Shown in pieces: positions 12,331 to 25,100 of a stretch of DNA of 64,000 nt; the first letter of the stretch is position 1, and the number at the start of each line of letters is the position of its first letter. The stretch is from positions 14,029,582 through 14,093,581 of the forward strand of contig NC_019864.2 of assembly GCF_002234675.1 (NCBI RefSeq), given 5' to 3'. Source of the stretch: Oryzias latipes (taxonomy: Eukaryota > Chordata > Actinopteri > Beloniformes > Adrianichthyidae). The notes under the pieces were generated by a model. It was not told the origin of the DNA and ran no database searches. It saw nothing but the letters and a program-made list of their open reading frames with translations. Both the position numbers and the translations under genes were made by a program.

Positions 12331-15300
12331 AAAACACACAGTTCTCGTGTTACAACCTTTACTAAAATTATTGCAGCACTATGTCTACAACAAACCTCTG
12401 AACTGATAATTATATTTTACCTGCAGTTTACCCTGCAGTTCATTCTTCTCTAAATTCTGTTTGACTGCATGAATTCGTCACTCTGTGTAAAGAAGATGAG
12501 ATGGATTAGCTCATATTCTCTGAGCCTGCAAGAACAGTGTGCTCCTGCAACAGCTGGGGTGACTGCTGTTCTCTCATCCCCGTGACCTTCGTTGAAATAA
12601 GCACGAGTCATGTTTAATTTTAACTTCACTCACATTTGATACAGATATCCCTTATATTTTTAAGTACAGACAGCGAAAATGTAAAGTTTTCAGATTCAGG
12701 GTTCTTGGCCAACATTAAAGTCTGGGTCTGTAGCTGGCAGTAAAACCTGTGAGCATACGTTCTCAACAAGTACACCCTTGCTGGATACATTGTATGAGCA
12801 GAAATGGCTGAAAGAATTGAATAATACCATCAGCCAAACCCATTAAATCAACATTCAACTACTTAAAAGGATGAAAAATCCGACCAAAGGGAGGGATTTA
12901 GAGCTCATCGTTTAAGTGAAGTCACCCTCGGTGCATTGGATAGAGTGAATATCCCAATCTAGCTTTTATGACTATGATATATACATTTGCATGGATCAGG
13001 ATGTTAATCCTGACCTCAACTGGAGGAGCAGATTAGATGCAATGAAGATCCCCTAGCGGCATGACAGACACCTGGACAGAGGTGCTGATCTTTGTGGCAC
13101 AGAAGGTGAAGACAGACCTTAATGAAAAGGTAGCAGCTGTGGAAGATAGACTTGTCTTTTCTGTCACTTCATGGCAGTAGCCCATTAAATGTGAAGTGCA
13201 GGCAGGAGCCACATTCCCACAGGGAGAAATTATACTTCTGGCAGTACTAGAGTGGGGCATGCATGGGGGCATCATGTGACATAAAATACTTTTATATACA
13301 GAGACAATAAATTATAACATGTAAACTATTTTGTCGTTTGACATGCTTTAACATTTCTGGAGGGCTGACAGGTTTTTTTGTGTTCTGCTCAGTTGTCATA
13401 TTACTTTATGTTGATCATTGCCATCCCTTGAAAATGCTTTAGTGGGGATGTCAGGATGTCAGCCCACACACTTAATTGGTCAAATTAGTTGATGCCTATG
13501 AGCGTGTGCTGTAATCATTACTATAAGGTTTCTGTTTATGTGCTGTGGGAAAAGAGAGTCTAAAAGGAGATAAATTAACACATACAATGTTTTTCTAAAT
13601 AGAAATCTCTGGAGGCCAAATAATACTAAGTCAAAAATGGTGTACAACAAAGTCTGAAAATTCAAAGATTCTAGCAAAGATTTTGTATGTCTGCAATTTC
13701 TTTCTTATTTTAGTCATTCAAAATAAAATAGATATCCAACATGACACGCAATAGTTGTGGTCATTTCTGGCAGGTCAGGACACTTCCAAATCTCCAGGTT
13801 AGTATTCAAATTTCTATAAAGAGAAAATAAAAAAGTAACTTAAAATTAGAAAGAATAGGAACCCATAATGTTCCAACATTGGAACCCTTTTCTAAAGGAC
13901 CGTACCTAAATGATGGCATTCATTAAAGTAACCGACAGAAGAAAATTATAAAATTGTGAACCTAACAAAATGATTGGAATTCTCTACCTAGGAGTTGTAA
14001 CTTACAGAGAACAGCTGGTGTTCTGGTGTACATGGTGTTTTGCACCTGTAGACGCTGTAATTATTGACAATTTGGGTGCATTTCCAATGTTAGCCAGGTT
14101 CCCAGCTTGTTTATTGGTTTAAAGTGTAAAGGCTTTAAGTTGGATACTATCCACTTCTTGGCATTGTAGTTTTATTTCTTGCAGAAGGAAACATTTTTGA
14201 AATAATAGCACCATGGTTGCAATTATTAAATGTGGAGAAGCAAAGTTAGTTTTAGAATATCCTAAAGTCATATCTAACATCTTACTATATAGTAAGTCAT
14301 TTTCACTTATTTTAAACTAAAGTAATTGAACATGGACTAATTACTTTGAAGAAATGCCAAACATGGCTCCAAAAGGGCATCTTAGTCTGTGTCGAAAACG
14401 CTCAAATGACAGAAAATGTCAGTGCTCTATGTGAAGTCCACTGTGAACGCAGAGCAAGCCTTCAGAGACTAATGGTCTTTGTAGTCTTTGACAGCTCATT
14501 TCTTTTAAAAAAGGGAATTCCCTCTCTGATTGGCCTCCAGAGGCTTTTGAGAACAGGATAAGGTTCTGCGTTATTAGGGACTCAGTCAAGAAAGCAAATA
14601 AGAGGGTTTATTAAACAACTGCAAGGAAGGCTAGAGTTCTAATGCGACCAACATACTAAAGATGCATTGGGAACAAAAGAGGTTTACTGAAGCATTTATC
14701 GGGAAAAAGCAGGAGGGGGAAGAACAATAATTGTAACATTTCTTCAATTACATTTGTCATGGATCTTGACTGTTGATGTTTGACTATTTTATCACAGTTA
14801 GAAGACGTCACATTTCCCGTAACATTTATTCCCAATGGTAAAAGCCTGTTTAGATAAAAAAAAAGATGAAAAAAGTGGAGTGCTGTGAAGGCTGAGTGCC
14901 TGTGGTAGGGAGCCTGAATGTGTGAATGTGTGTGGTGACTGTGTCCAGTACGTGTCTCTCCCGCCCAACACTGAGCCTTGCCCTGCACTTGTTGGTCCCT
15001 CTGAAGGACTGGGGTCCCCTCCATGCACTGTCTTCAGTTCCCACGCCTCGGTGGACAATCTTTGACACTGCTAACGTAAACAGATGTTGCTCTGCAACAG
15101 GAAGTGGCTGACTTCTAAGGGGCTGATAGAATAGTAGTTGTCCGTTTCAGTGAGAAGGTCATGCTGGAGCAGAAAGCTGCAAAGAAGCCCGAGTACTGCT
15201 AGAAAACTTTAGATCCACTGGTAAAGGTTTATAACTTTATGTTAACTTTGTGCCTCTTCATAGTTCAAACCATATTAAAAAGTTGAAGAAGAAAAAAAAA

Positions 15301-16357
15301 GAAAAAGTACCCAGTATACCCTTGGACAAAGTTAACAAATTCAATGGAAGTTTGAGGGAATCTTAAACCCCAGGTATATATCATAGGTTTTGATTGATCA
15401 AAAACAGTAACATTTTATCATAAAGAAACCCCCCAAAAACAAGAAAAACTGTCATGAGAGACAGAAAGCGCTGAAAACAGCTCCAAACTACTTCCGGTGG
15501 CTCACTGGGTTGCGGGCCGGCTCACTAAAGCTTCAATGCCATTTTATGTCATAAACTGAGCGCTGTTGAGCCTTTTGACATAATGGAATCCATTTTGTGC
15601 TAGAATGCATTGCCATAGCCCTGCAGGTGCTCCTTACCTGGAGTGAAATCCACGAGTGAGGCAAGCCCAGGAAGTTCGAACTTCAAGTCGGTAAGTTTTC
15701 ACTTACTCTTACCTCTTAGTGGAATTAGGAGAAAGGGAGCTAAGTCTGTATACACTTGAGTGCCAAAAAGATGTGCAGAGAAAGAACCCAAACTTATGTT
15801 AACCCACAAGTTAACCTAAACTCTAAAGACAGATGTGCAAACACTAAAGTTATAAACACTGGATATTAAGGCAAATATGAGATTACATCCATCAAAAAAT
15901 AGCTTTAAAAATTCAATTTTTCTCAAATAGGAAAGTGTCTTAGTGAATGTGTGCACTGTAGAGTTGGGAATCTTTAGACACCTCGGGATGGAAGCATGCC
16001 ATCGGATTTAACATGTTTGTTGTCTTCCCTACATACTTAATTTTGGTATGACACAGCTTACACACGGCACAACTTTTGTCCAGAGACCTATGACCATAGA
16101 CACAAAAAAGCCAAATGCTTCCAAACAAACTTTTAGCAAAGTCTGGGCCAGTAAGATCACACAGTACGCAGAGGCATCAATGTTAATGTATTTTTCAAAA
16201 ATGTCTAAGTAAAAAAACATGCTGCATGTTTAAGTTCCACTTAATACTTTAACATTATATAAAATATGAATTTTTTTATTCTTGGTTATTTCAAATTCAA
16301 AAAACAATTCAGAATTGTTTGTGGATCATAATCAATACATCTAATAATTGATTCCCA
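12329..16357. other. No gene seen
   Basis: AT-rich unique-looking sequence. Frames near 13033-13275 (minus), 14346-14561 (plus) and 14656-15068 (minus) have no domain or splice support. Confidence 0.45.
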
Positions 16358-16996
16358 CCACCCCTAGTGCGGGGTGTCATTGGCATTGTGAAAAAGTTAT
16401 GGTCAGTGGTAGTGGTGAAGGAAAAAATAGTTTTGGCGATATTTTGCAATATGTCATTTGGCGATACCTGTATCGATTCAAAATGCTGTCAAAATTATAT
16501 TTATTTAATTATTTATGAGCGTCCTTCAGCTGCTGACTCTTGTTTTCCACTAAAACCCCCGACAGCTAGTTGGCAGCACCGTACACTGAGCCCCTTTGAG
16601 CAGCTCTACACTGCACAAAACAACTACTAGATCTCAGTGAGAAGCAGCTTGTTTTGTTGTTTTGAGACATGCACTACTTAGTTTTTACTTGGGATGGGAA
16701 ACTCAGTGTCATGTTTCTGCCAGTAACATAAAAAACGTGTATTGTAGCGGGTGGGCTCAGATAAGTGAAGCAGTGCAGCTGCACAGCGTCTAGCACGAAG
16801 CATCAGACAAAATGCTGTTGGCTTATAATGAAAAATATTTTGTTGCAGAAATTGGACAATGTTGATGGTTCTCTTTAAGAAGAAATATTCCTTAATTTTA
16901 CAAAGAAAAAAAAAAAATTGAAAAAATGAAAATGTGTTCCGGTACATTATCATGATACGTATTGTATTGCCAGACTTTTGCAACACACACCCCTAG
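16358..16996. mobile_element. Probable MITE with ACCCCTAG-type ends
   Basis: The right end, 'gcaacacacacccctagt', reads outward as ctaggggtgtgtgttgc. The left end, 'cacccctagtgcggggtgtcattggc', carries a diverged counterpart. Both sides contain 'gcgatac'/'gatacgtatt' runs like those at the ends of common teleost hAT-type MITEs. No TSD was established. Confidence 0.4.
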
Positions 16997-17689
16997 TCAG
17001 TGGTAAGAACCCCTTTCACCATAAGGCGTAAAAGTTCCTTTTTTTAAAATAATAAACACTTTGCTCCACAGCGTTGTAACTAATCTATATTTTGTCATTG
17101 ACATAAACGCTTTAGATAAAATGCCACCCTAAATGTCAAGTCTAAATGAAGCCACTTTTGCACTAATGAACCTGCAGAGCAACAGAAAAGGACAGATTAA
17201 TGTTAACTTAAAGAGGGAGGCTGCTCATCAATCCAGAGGAGTGTTTAACATAAAGTTGAAGGGTCGGCTCTCTTTCCTCTCTTTTCTCCCCGTCTGTTTG
17301 GATCAGGCACTTTAATCCTACATCATGTGAGCGTGAATTCAAAGGAGGACTGGGACTAAAGCCAAAGCAGATTGTACTGTTGTCCAGACACGAAAAGAAA
17401 ATGAGAATCTCGGAGTGTTTCCTGCTTTTTCCTCCATGTCTTCCACTCCAGCATTGTCTAGAAGAAACTTATTTTCAAAATCTTTTTTTTTTTTGCTGAT
17501 GTGAAAGCCAACAAAGCATGAAAAAAGACAACAAAATCCTCAGTGTATTAAAGTCTCTGGTTTTCAGCTTGTCATTTTAGGTAATCTGTTCTGCTTTGCT
17601 ACTTTTTTGTTTCTCTGTGGTTTTTGTCGTGTTTAAGTTTATTTATTAAATATCTAAGTTTCTGCCACCAAGCCAAGTCTCCTGCATTT

Positions 17690-17881
17690 TGGGTCCCCAG
17701 TGACATAATCTACTGATATACGTTGATTGTGTAAGCAGTTACTGTAAAGTGTTGCATATCAGTGCAAGACTGTTTTTCTGGGCTTCAGAATTAGCTTGAA
17801 TAAGGTAACCTGAATTACCGAGAAGGGTTACTGCAGTGGAAGCAATGTCAACACTGTAGCTAAAGTTCCAGTGTTAAAGGG
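17690..17881. mobile_element. TTAA MITE, family A, right-end copy
   Basis: The segment ends GTTCCAGTGTTAAAGGG, the inverted form of the family's left end, followed by TTCA (a likely mutated TTAA). 'gtaaagtgttgcatatcagtgcaagactg' matches the body of the 4489 copy. The left end is missing or diverged. Confidence 0.5.
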
Positions 17882-18381
17882 TTCATTTCCATTAACTCTG
17901 CTTTGCTGAAGTGAAAAAGAATGACATACTTGGTTCTTTCAGCCATCGAAATGACAAACAACACTGACAGCAAAACAATAGAAAACTCCTTTTCAAAATA
18001 AAGTATGTGCACCTTACAATTCTGATGGAAAAAAACCCACAACTTTTTACCCTTCAGCAATCAATTTACATGTCTTTATGCTTCCACGTGTTTACTTAAA
18101 ACTAGAGATATATATAGATATACTTTATGGTGCTGTTATCGTTGTTTCTGGGCAATTTGATATTTGTTCTGAACTGCTCCATAAAAAGTTCATTAACCAA
18201 AGATTACACAGAAAAATGGCTGAGTTTGTTTTTGCATTTAATAAGATGGACAGACTGAAACTTTAGCTGCTACACACATGATTTATTTACCTCACTATGC
18301 CTGTTGATCAGTTCCTGTGTGTCCCTTTGCTTTCTCTTTTTTGTTTTGTTTTAACCTAATTTCTTCTGCTGCATCGTGTCT

Positions 18382-18401
18382 CCCCCCCCCCCCCCCCCCC
18401 C
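18382..18401. repeat. Poly-C tract
   Basis: Twenty consecutive C bases follow 'gtgtct' in otherwise AT-rich DNA. Such tracts are prone to assembly error, so the length is uncertain. Confidence 0.85.
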
Positions 18402-20935
18402 ATTCTCACATTTCTTCAAAACCTGTCCTTTTGGTGATTTATGCATTTCATCTGCTTGTAAAGCCTTGGCTGCTTCCCTTTCACTCACTGTTCTGCTAAG
18501 GGAACAGATTCTCCCAAGTGACCGGATCCATGCCGTCTGTCACTGCTCAGAGAGCGATGCATCATGGTCCAACCAAACGATATCACCCTAAGAATAGATG
18601 AATGCTAACGGATTAAATGAAAGAATAAGAATAAACTCCAGCCATTATTACAATTCCTCTGAAAGGGAAGGGGAAACAATAACAGCAGCAGCTCAGAGAC
18701 ATCATTTGCCCATTTGCTTTGTGGTGCAATCTTCCTTTATGCCCCTCAGGGACTGAACCAAGAGCTCCTCTGGGTTTGTTAAAGGGCATTTTCAACAAAT
18801 CAGGTGACGGCAGACCAGCCACTCCATTAATGTAAGGCTATTTTAATTCTGGGGCAATCTCAGTTGCACCAAATAGGTGGAGCATGCCTGCTGTGGAAAA
18901 GAGATAAAAGTCTGTGAGCCGGGCACTCTCCTGGCTTCCATCCTACTCTTGCATGATTGCCCACTGATGTTTGCCATGCAAAGTGGGAGCTTGTTACAAG
19001 AAAGTCTCCGACAGCACATGTGAATCATCTGGGACAACTCTCCAAACAGGTACCCTCACCCCCACCCCACCAGACAGAGCAGTGAGAGATGTGAAATATA
19101 CCTATAGGCTAACATACCCATAGTCATCAACAGTAGAATGCATACAGCACATCTATTTACATCCAAAAGCACTTAGAATGAGAGGCTAGAATAACCGTAG
19201 TGAAATTCAGACAGCAAAGGGAAAAAGCCAGATGAATTATTGATGGAAAATGAAATATTAACTTTTTTTTCTATTGAACTGTAAAGTTTCAGGAGTGCAG
19301 AGTTATTGTGGTGGTAGCCCTTTGGACTGCAAAGTTTTCTAAAGGAGCATCCACTGTGTTCCCTTCCTTTGGCTAGTTGTTTCTTTCAATAAATCTTGAG
19401 TTACGGGTCACGAAAAAATGAAACTGTTTATTTGCTTTATGAAACTGTTTTGGCATCAGAACCTCATATATCGATTCCCCTGCAGGAAAAAGGTTACATG
19501 AACTACGGTACTCACCAAACACTGAACCCTGGTTCTCTTGGCATGTTAAAAGGTGTCCATAAACTTTCGACAGAGTCACAGCACACAGATTGTGCACAAA
19601 GCTTAAGGGTAGTAGCAAACCAAAAATGTTAGTGTTTGACTGAGAAAACCAGCCAACAGATGAGCAGAATTGCATTTTTAGTCTGATCAAACCTTTTTTC
19701 GGGCACTAACAAGCATAAACAGTGTAGTCCATCTCAGAGAGCATTGTAAAAGTAATCCAAACTGATTAAAGGTGTGAAACCTTAATGCCACTTCTGACCT
19801 AGGAAAAGTCCAACAGACTTACAAAAGCAAACCTGTCTTTCAATCTCTGTCATGAAGGAACTATAACCACAGTGGTACCAGTTTGTGAATGAAACTAACC
19901 AACAGAGGCAAAAGAAGTGCTGTGTAATCTTAAGACCTGGTCAGGCAGCTGTCACTCATATGACTCCATGATGCCAGCTTGCCGCACAGCCAAAAACCTG
20001 TTTTGTAATTTGTCCAACATGTAACTCAAAGTTGTCTCTGCGTGACACTGGCAAATCGTACTACGTTGGAGCCTTAGTCTTGTTGTCTATGTACTCACTA
20101 AGACGGAGCAGTTTCACACAGAGGTGGAGAGTTTGACATTGGCATTGGACCAAGACTTGACTGATTAACGACTAAGTTTATGCAACTTACAGTGAGTGAT
20201 TATCAGGGCACAAATTAAAAAGGCCAAGAAATGTCAAAATATTAATTTATAATTATTTGAATTTGAAAATTATAAATGTTCTGCCCCCCCTTTGGCAGAT
20301 ATAGGCTACATTTCCTGTTTGTGCTTTTAAACAGCCCATTAGCTTCTAATGTTGCATTAACAACATTTGCAACATGGAAGTACTGTTTGTCTCAAGACAT
20401 CTTCCTCCATGTGTCTAGTTAGAATACAACAATTTGTCTAGTTAAAATACAACAATTTATCTTGATATTCTTGCTACTTGTTGGTGTCTTTTTTTTTTAC
20501 ATCTTGAAAGTGTTTTCTCCTGATAATTTGGGGCATTTAGAATGACTATTGAGATATTCTGAAGATGTGTCAATCAAACCTCTTGCCTTACAGTAAACCA
20601 AATGGGTATAAACAAATTCTAACATCTATATCTTTTCCCCAAAATTAAATATTACAAGCATGAAAACCAAAATGAAAACATGAAATAAGAGCATGTGACT
20701 TTATGAATACCAGCAAGCATGAATATACATTTTTACTGTTTTTGTTGTAGTGTCGCAGTAAGCTATAATACAAGTTTGAATTATTTAATCAAACTTGTAT
20801 GAACAAATTGACATATATCTCTCAAAAACCTATGGGCTTTACACAAATTCCAAACATTGAGTAACGAAGAGTGCATTGAACCACTTACTATGACAACTTC
20901 AACCAAATCAGGGTCACAGGGTTTAATAGCTCTGT

Positions 20936-21012
20936 TAAACCAGCTTGAGTTCATACTAGCTGTCTTCAGGCAAAGGCAGAGTACGCCTTGGGCAGATCGC
21001 CAGTTACATCAA
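20936..21012 (-). repeat. Decayed L2-like retroposon fragment
   Basis: 'caggcaaaggcagagtacgccttgggcagatcgccagt' resembles the 'gggcaaaggcagggtacaccctggacaggtcgccagt' core of the same family. Flanks are not recognisable. Confidence 0.35.
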
Positions 21013-22689
21013 CCATAAAGGACCTTGAAGTATACGGCTTCTAACTCAAGACACTATCTGTTTAGAGGATTTCAGGACAGAAATAGTGGCTACGTCCTTT
21101 CCTTGTATTTTTATAATGTCCTATAGAATGTAAGCCCTGAGATAAAATATGATCAATGTTAAAATTCAATTAGAAATCAACGTTGGCTAAAAAATGACAA
21201 CAGCATTTGGCCAACAAGCCATAAAGCACTCACGTAGCCCAATGACTCTAGGTTTAAAGGGTCCGTCCGTCTAAAGTGAGTGTCTTTGTTTCCCTTCAAG
21301 TAAACCTTTGTGCTATTCAGAATCAAAGTTAACACAGACAGACTATGCAGAAACCCAAAGAGTGAAAGTTAAGCAAAGAATCATAAGTCTCGGTAAGAAT
21401 TAAGAAGGCTGCAGAGGAAATGCAAAATCTAAATAAAAAAAATAGGAAAATGTGTTTTCAGTGCACATGGTAAAAAAAAGAAGCAAAGGTGCTTTATTTG
21501 GTGGTTATAATGGTCAGAGGACAAGCAATTTTCATTTTTGTGCTTTTTTGCTCATTTCACGCAAAATACCTCCTCCAAGCAAGCTGCTGCTGTAGCTATG
21601 ACATTCTGCGCGATTGAGTTCACCCTCCAGAGTAAAAGCATGTTGTGTTCATTCAAACCAAGTATCGATCAACCTACTGTCGACCTGACCCTAATCATGA
21701 CATACTAGGTACATTAATGGCTCTTGTTTACTGTCTTTTATCCATTTTTTTTAGAAGTTGTGCACTCTAAGAAGTCGTACTGCTCACTGAATTAGAATGA
21801 ACAGATTATCAGAATGATCATATCCCATCTGTTAGCTTTCATCGACTGCAGAATTGCAGCTCGGTCATTTTTCACTTCATCATTCCATGTGACCTCTATA
21901 AAGTTTTAAATGAGTATTAGAGCCCATATGGCACCACTGATGTCACAAAGTATGTTCCCAGACTTTTTTGCAGATTACTCTGCAGCCTTTCGATGGAGCA
22001 ACTTCACAAATGACAGGTGTTTAAGAATGTTCCTTTTTTTCCCTCTAAACTGCTACGATGAGTTGGAGCAGTGTTCCTTCTGGGAAGGCGTCAGGTATTG
22101 TTGGATAGCTTCTGGCAATAATTGCACGGGGGAAAAAAAACACAACAGAAGTTGGCCAGCCTGTTACCAATCTGATAGAGCAACTTAATTGAAACTATCA
22201 ATCAGAACTGAGGCTCTTTTCTGATTAGATTTCATTCTACCCCAGATTATCCATTTCTCCCTTTCAAAGCTACATGAATTTATCAGCCCTCTGACAGACT
22301 TGTTGCCTCTTCTGCTCACACGCACAAGTATAGTAGGACATATATATGAGCAAAAATCAATAAAAAAAATTGCTTCCCCTTGGTGCTTTTCTCATCCTCA
22401 TTGTTGCCCCCTTGGTGCACAAACACATTACTTGTTCATTACATTGTGACAGAGCTAATTAATAAATCGTTGCCACACTTTCCATTTCGTTTTCCTTCAA
22501 AGGGTTTGCTGATGTCCCTTTGCAGCAGTTTGGGTGTTCAAGTCCCTGAGCAAAACTCTATAGCCTCATGCAGACGGTGACAGGGAAGAGAGGACACAAG
22601 CAGAAATAAAGGAAATACTTCCCCTTGGTGGGGAGGAAATGGTTAAGCCTATTACTGCAAACCAATCAGGATTGGGGGAGCACTGCAAA

Positions 22690-23109
22690 CCTCCGCAGTG
22701 AGAGAGAGGGAGAGAGGAGGAGAGCAGAGAGATACCAGGAGTGTGATGGTTTGCACTTCCATCCAGGCAGTTAGACAGGAGAGGAGCATTACGGAGTTGC
22801 TTAAATCGGGAGCACTCACAAAAACAGTTTAACTGGATGCCGAGGAGCAAAAATGAGACAACATGACGGGGGAATCATCTTTAATTTCATCTTTGAGTCT
22901 TTGTCAGCAAGCTTCTATTCTTCTGATGGATACTTGTGTGGAAAAGAGTGACTCCTAAATTAAAAACCTGGTTGAATTTTCCTGTCTGACTCTTGCAAAA
23001 AGCAGGAGGTAAAGCAGCAGTTACATCAACACTCGGCTAAAACTGTTGCGGACGCCAAAGGACAGGGGACATCCCGGTGAACGGAGCAGCTCACATTCTC
23101 TTGTTGACG
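22690..23109 (+). other. gpr22: Probable first untranslated exon and promoter region of gpr22
   Basis: A GA-rich tract (about 22698-22735) is followed by a mixed-composition segment that ends at a consensus donor, GACG|GTGAGC, with the intron starting at 23110. It lies on the same strand as gpr22 and upstream of a matching acceptor at 24058. Mammalian GPR22 has untranslated 5' exons, and the coding exon here clearly begins with an acceptor, so at least one upstream exon must exist. The assignment and the left edge are inferred. No TATA box is obvious. Confidence 0.35.
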
Positions 23110-24058
23110 GTGAGCTTGGCTGCTTGGCTGCGTTTTCAGGGATTATTTTTAGTGATCTCAAATAAAGCGGCTTGCTTATGACACCAAAAGAAGCCCAACA
23201 CCAAAGACTAGCACTGTGTTTACCATGATTTCTTGAAAACTGTAATTATAAAACATTTGTACATATTTAAATGGGAAAACTAAAAAAAAAAAAAATTAAT
23301 AAATTCTGAATGTCATCCATCGTAACGGATAGATCGTCTATGATGAGCTGCAAACATCAGACTTCAAAGGCTTTCTGTTTTTTCTCACTTCTACGCATAA
23401 TTTTGTTTCCCAGCAACGCACATGCATGAATGTCAGATTATAAAACAACTTGTGTTAATATAAAATAAAAGCTAAACAGGTAAGGTACTCACAATCCTTT
23501 GTTCCTAAAAGATTGGCGAAAAAACGTTAAGTCTAGGGATATCACTAGTCTAGGGAAACATCATTGGAGAGGGACAGTCTCCATGGCCTCACACACAAGG
23601 GTGCACCCATGTTGTCAAGATGAGTTACCAAAAAGGGGAACACAGTAGTCATCCCTTCACTGAAGGTGTCCCGTTTGTGCAAATTTGATGATCCCTTCTA
23701 TTGTTGTGTCCAAAACCATGCAATACTTTTTTGCACTTTGCTGCTTGGACTTTAGTTTATAATACAGTAAACAAGAATGTCAAAATGTCTCTGTGGTTTA
23801 TGTAGTCACTATGGTTTATGTAAAATACCGGTCGCTTGTGTGTGAGCTTCTTTTGTGTTACTGTTATGTAAATGCAAAAAAAGGAACAAGATAAGACATC
23901 ACAGGCTTGTTGCTATGTTAATATGATTTTCCTTGTCACCTCTCTGCTGAGAATATGTTTTGTTTTCACAAACACATCCCCCACACTTCTCTATGCACTC
24001 TGTTTTCTCTCACTCCCTCCATCACCTAATACTCTCCCTTTTTCGCTTTTCCCTCCAG

Positions 24059-25100
24059 GTCATTCCGCACCAAACACCTGGGACTAAGAAACCGCAGAAG
24101 ATGCAGCCCGTGTTCTAGCATTTGTCTAAAGTGTGGGGCTTTCTGTGTTGTGAAACCATCTTCCACTACCTTGTGATAGTGACCTTTAAACTGTCTGCTG
24201 GACTACCCTCTAGCACATGCTCTTCCTGGTGATTGCATATGCCATGGTGGCTGGATACGCGTGCACTTACGCCATCTCTGGTGATCCAAGGTTCGATATG
24301 AGCCAAAAACCCAGTTTAAAAGTTAATGACAGTGGGATCCAGAAGAACAGAGGCTGATGAGAAAAGTGGAGAGTGAAGGTTTGTTCCATTAGTGCTCCCA
24401 GGGGGAGACATGGGTCTGGATGCTTCCCCAGCCCACTGACCTATCCCTAACAAATCCTGGACACTGCTTGTTTTATTCTACTGCTGGAGAATCTTCATGG
24501 TTTACTGACAGCTCTGCTTGTTGGAGTACGTGCCGATGGATGTAACAAAATTTTAATATTTACATATCTATCTTTACACTGTGAACTAAAAAAACATAAC
24601 AAAAAGCAGGGATTTGGATGACATTTTGAGAAGCACTGTGCAGTGGAGCGTCTGTGTTTCTTTATTTTTCTTTGTTGGCTCAAACCTTTCCTGGCTCAGA
24701 ACGTCGTGGAATTATAAACAGGCAATGTCTCCAAAGTTGTATCCCTTTTCCAATTGCCTCTCAATGCTCACCGAAGCAAAAATACACCTGAGAAATCTTT
24801 CGTAGACTACAATTGTGCATATTCTCTAACGTCCAGCGGTGCAGATGGTGAATTCCCAAGGTTCCACGCCATTGAGGTCACTGAAAAAAGCTTGCGCCCA
24901 ACAGCCAGGAGCTTGTGCTGCTGTCAGCCTCTCTGAGATGGACTTGCAGTGAAAGGAAAAGCATCGCTGGGGGGCTCTGGTGGAGCGGAAACACTTTTCC
25001 ACAGGCTATGTTTGGATGTGATGCTCGTCTCCGAGGACCTAACGTGGACTCCGTGCCCTGATTACATAGCCCTGGTATTCAGATAATTCTGGAGGGAAGG
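24059..25100 (+). other. gpr22: Probable second untranslated exon of gpr22
   Basis: A long pyrimidine tract ending CCCTCCAG (to 24058) is a strong acceptor. The next kilobase is less AT-rich than its surroundings and ends at a plausible donor, GAAGG|GTAAAT (intron from 25101). Multiple short upstream ATGs and stops rule out a coding exon. An earlier donor (for example after 24377) would make the exon much shorter. Only transcript data could fix the boundaries. Confidence 0.3.

Larger units (their letters stand above)
17882..22689. other. No gene seen apart from a poly-C tract and a decayed repeat
   Basis: Upstream flank of gpr22. It holds the C-run at 18382 and a decayed retroposon piece near 20936. 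A cysteine-rich frame at 21910-22188 is discussed among the rejected items. Confidence 0.45.

Noticed and set aside
21910..22188. 92-codon frame with cysteines, faintly like a RAMP or receptor ectodomain exon
   Set aside because: The cysteine and tryptophan spacing fits no family well, there is no clear splice pair around it and no neighbouring exons. Chance similarity is more likely.
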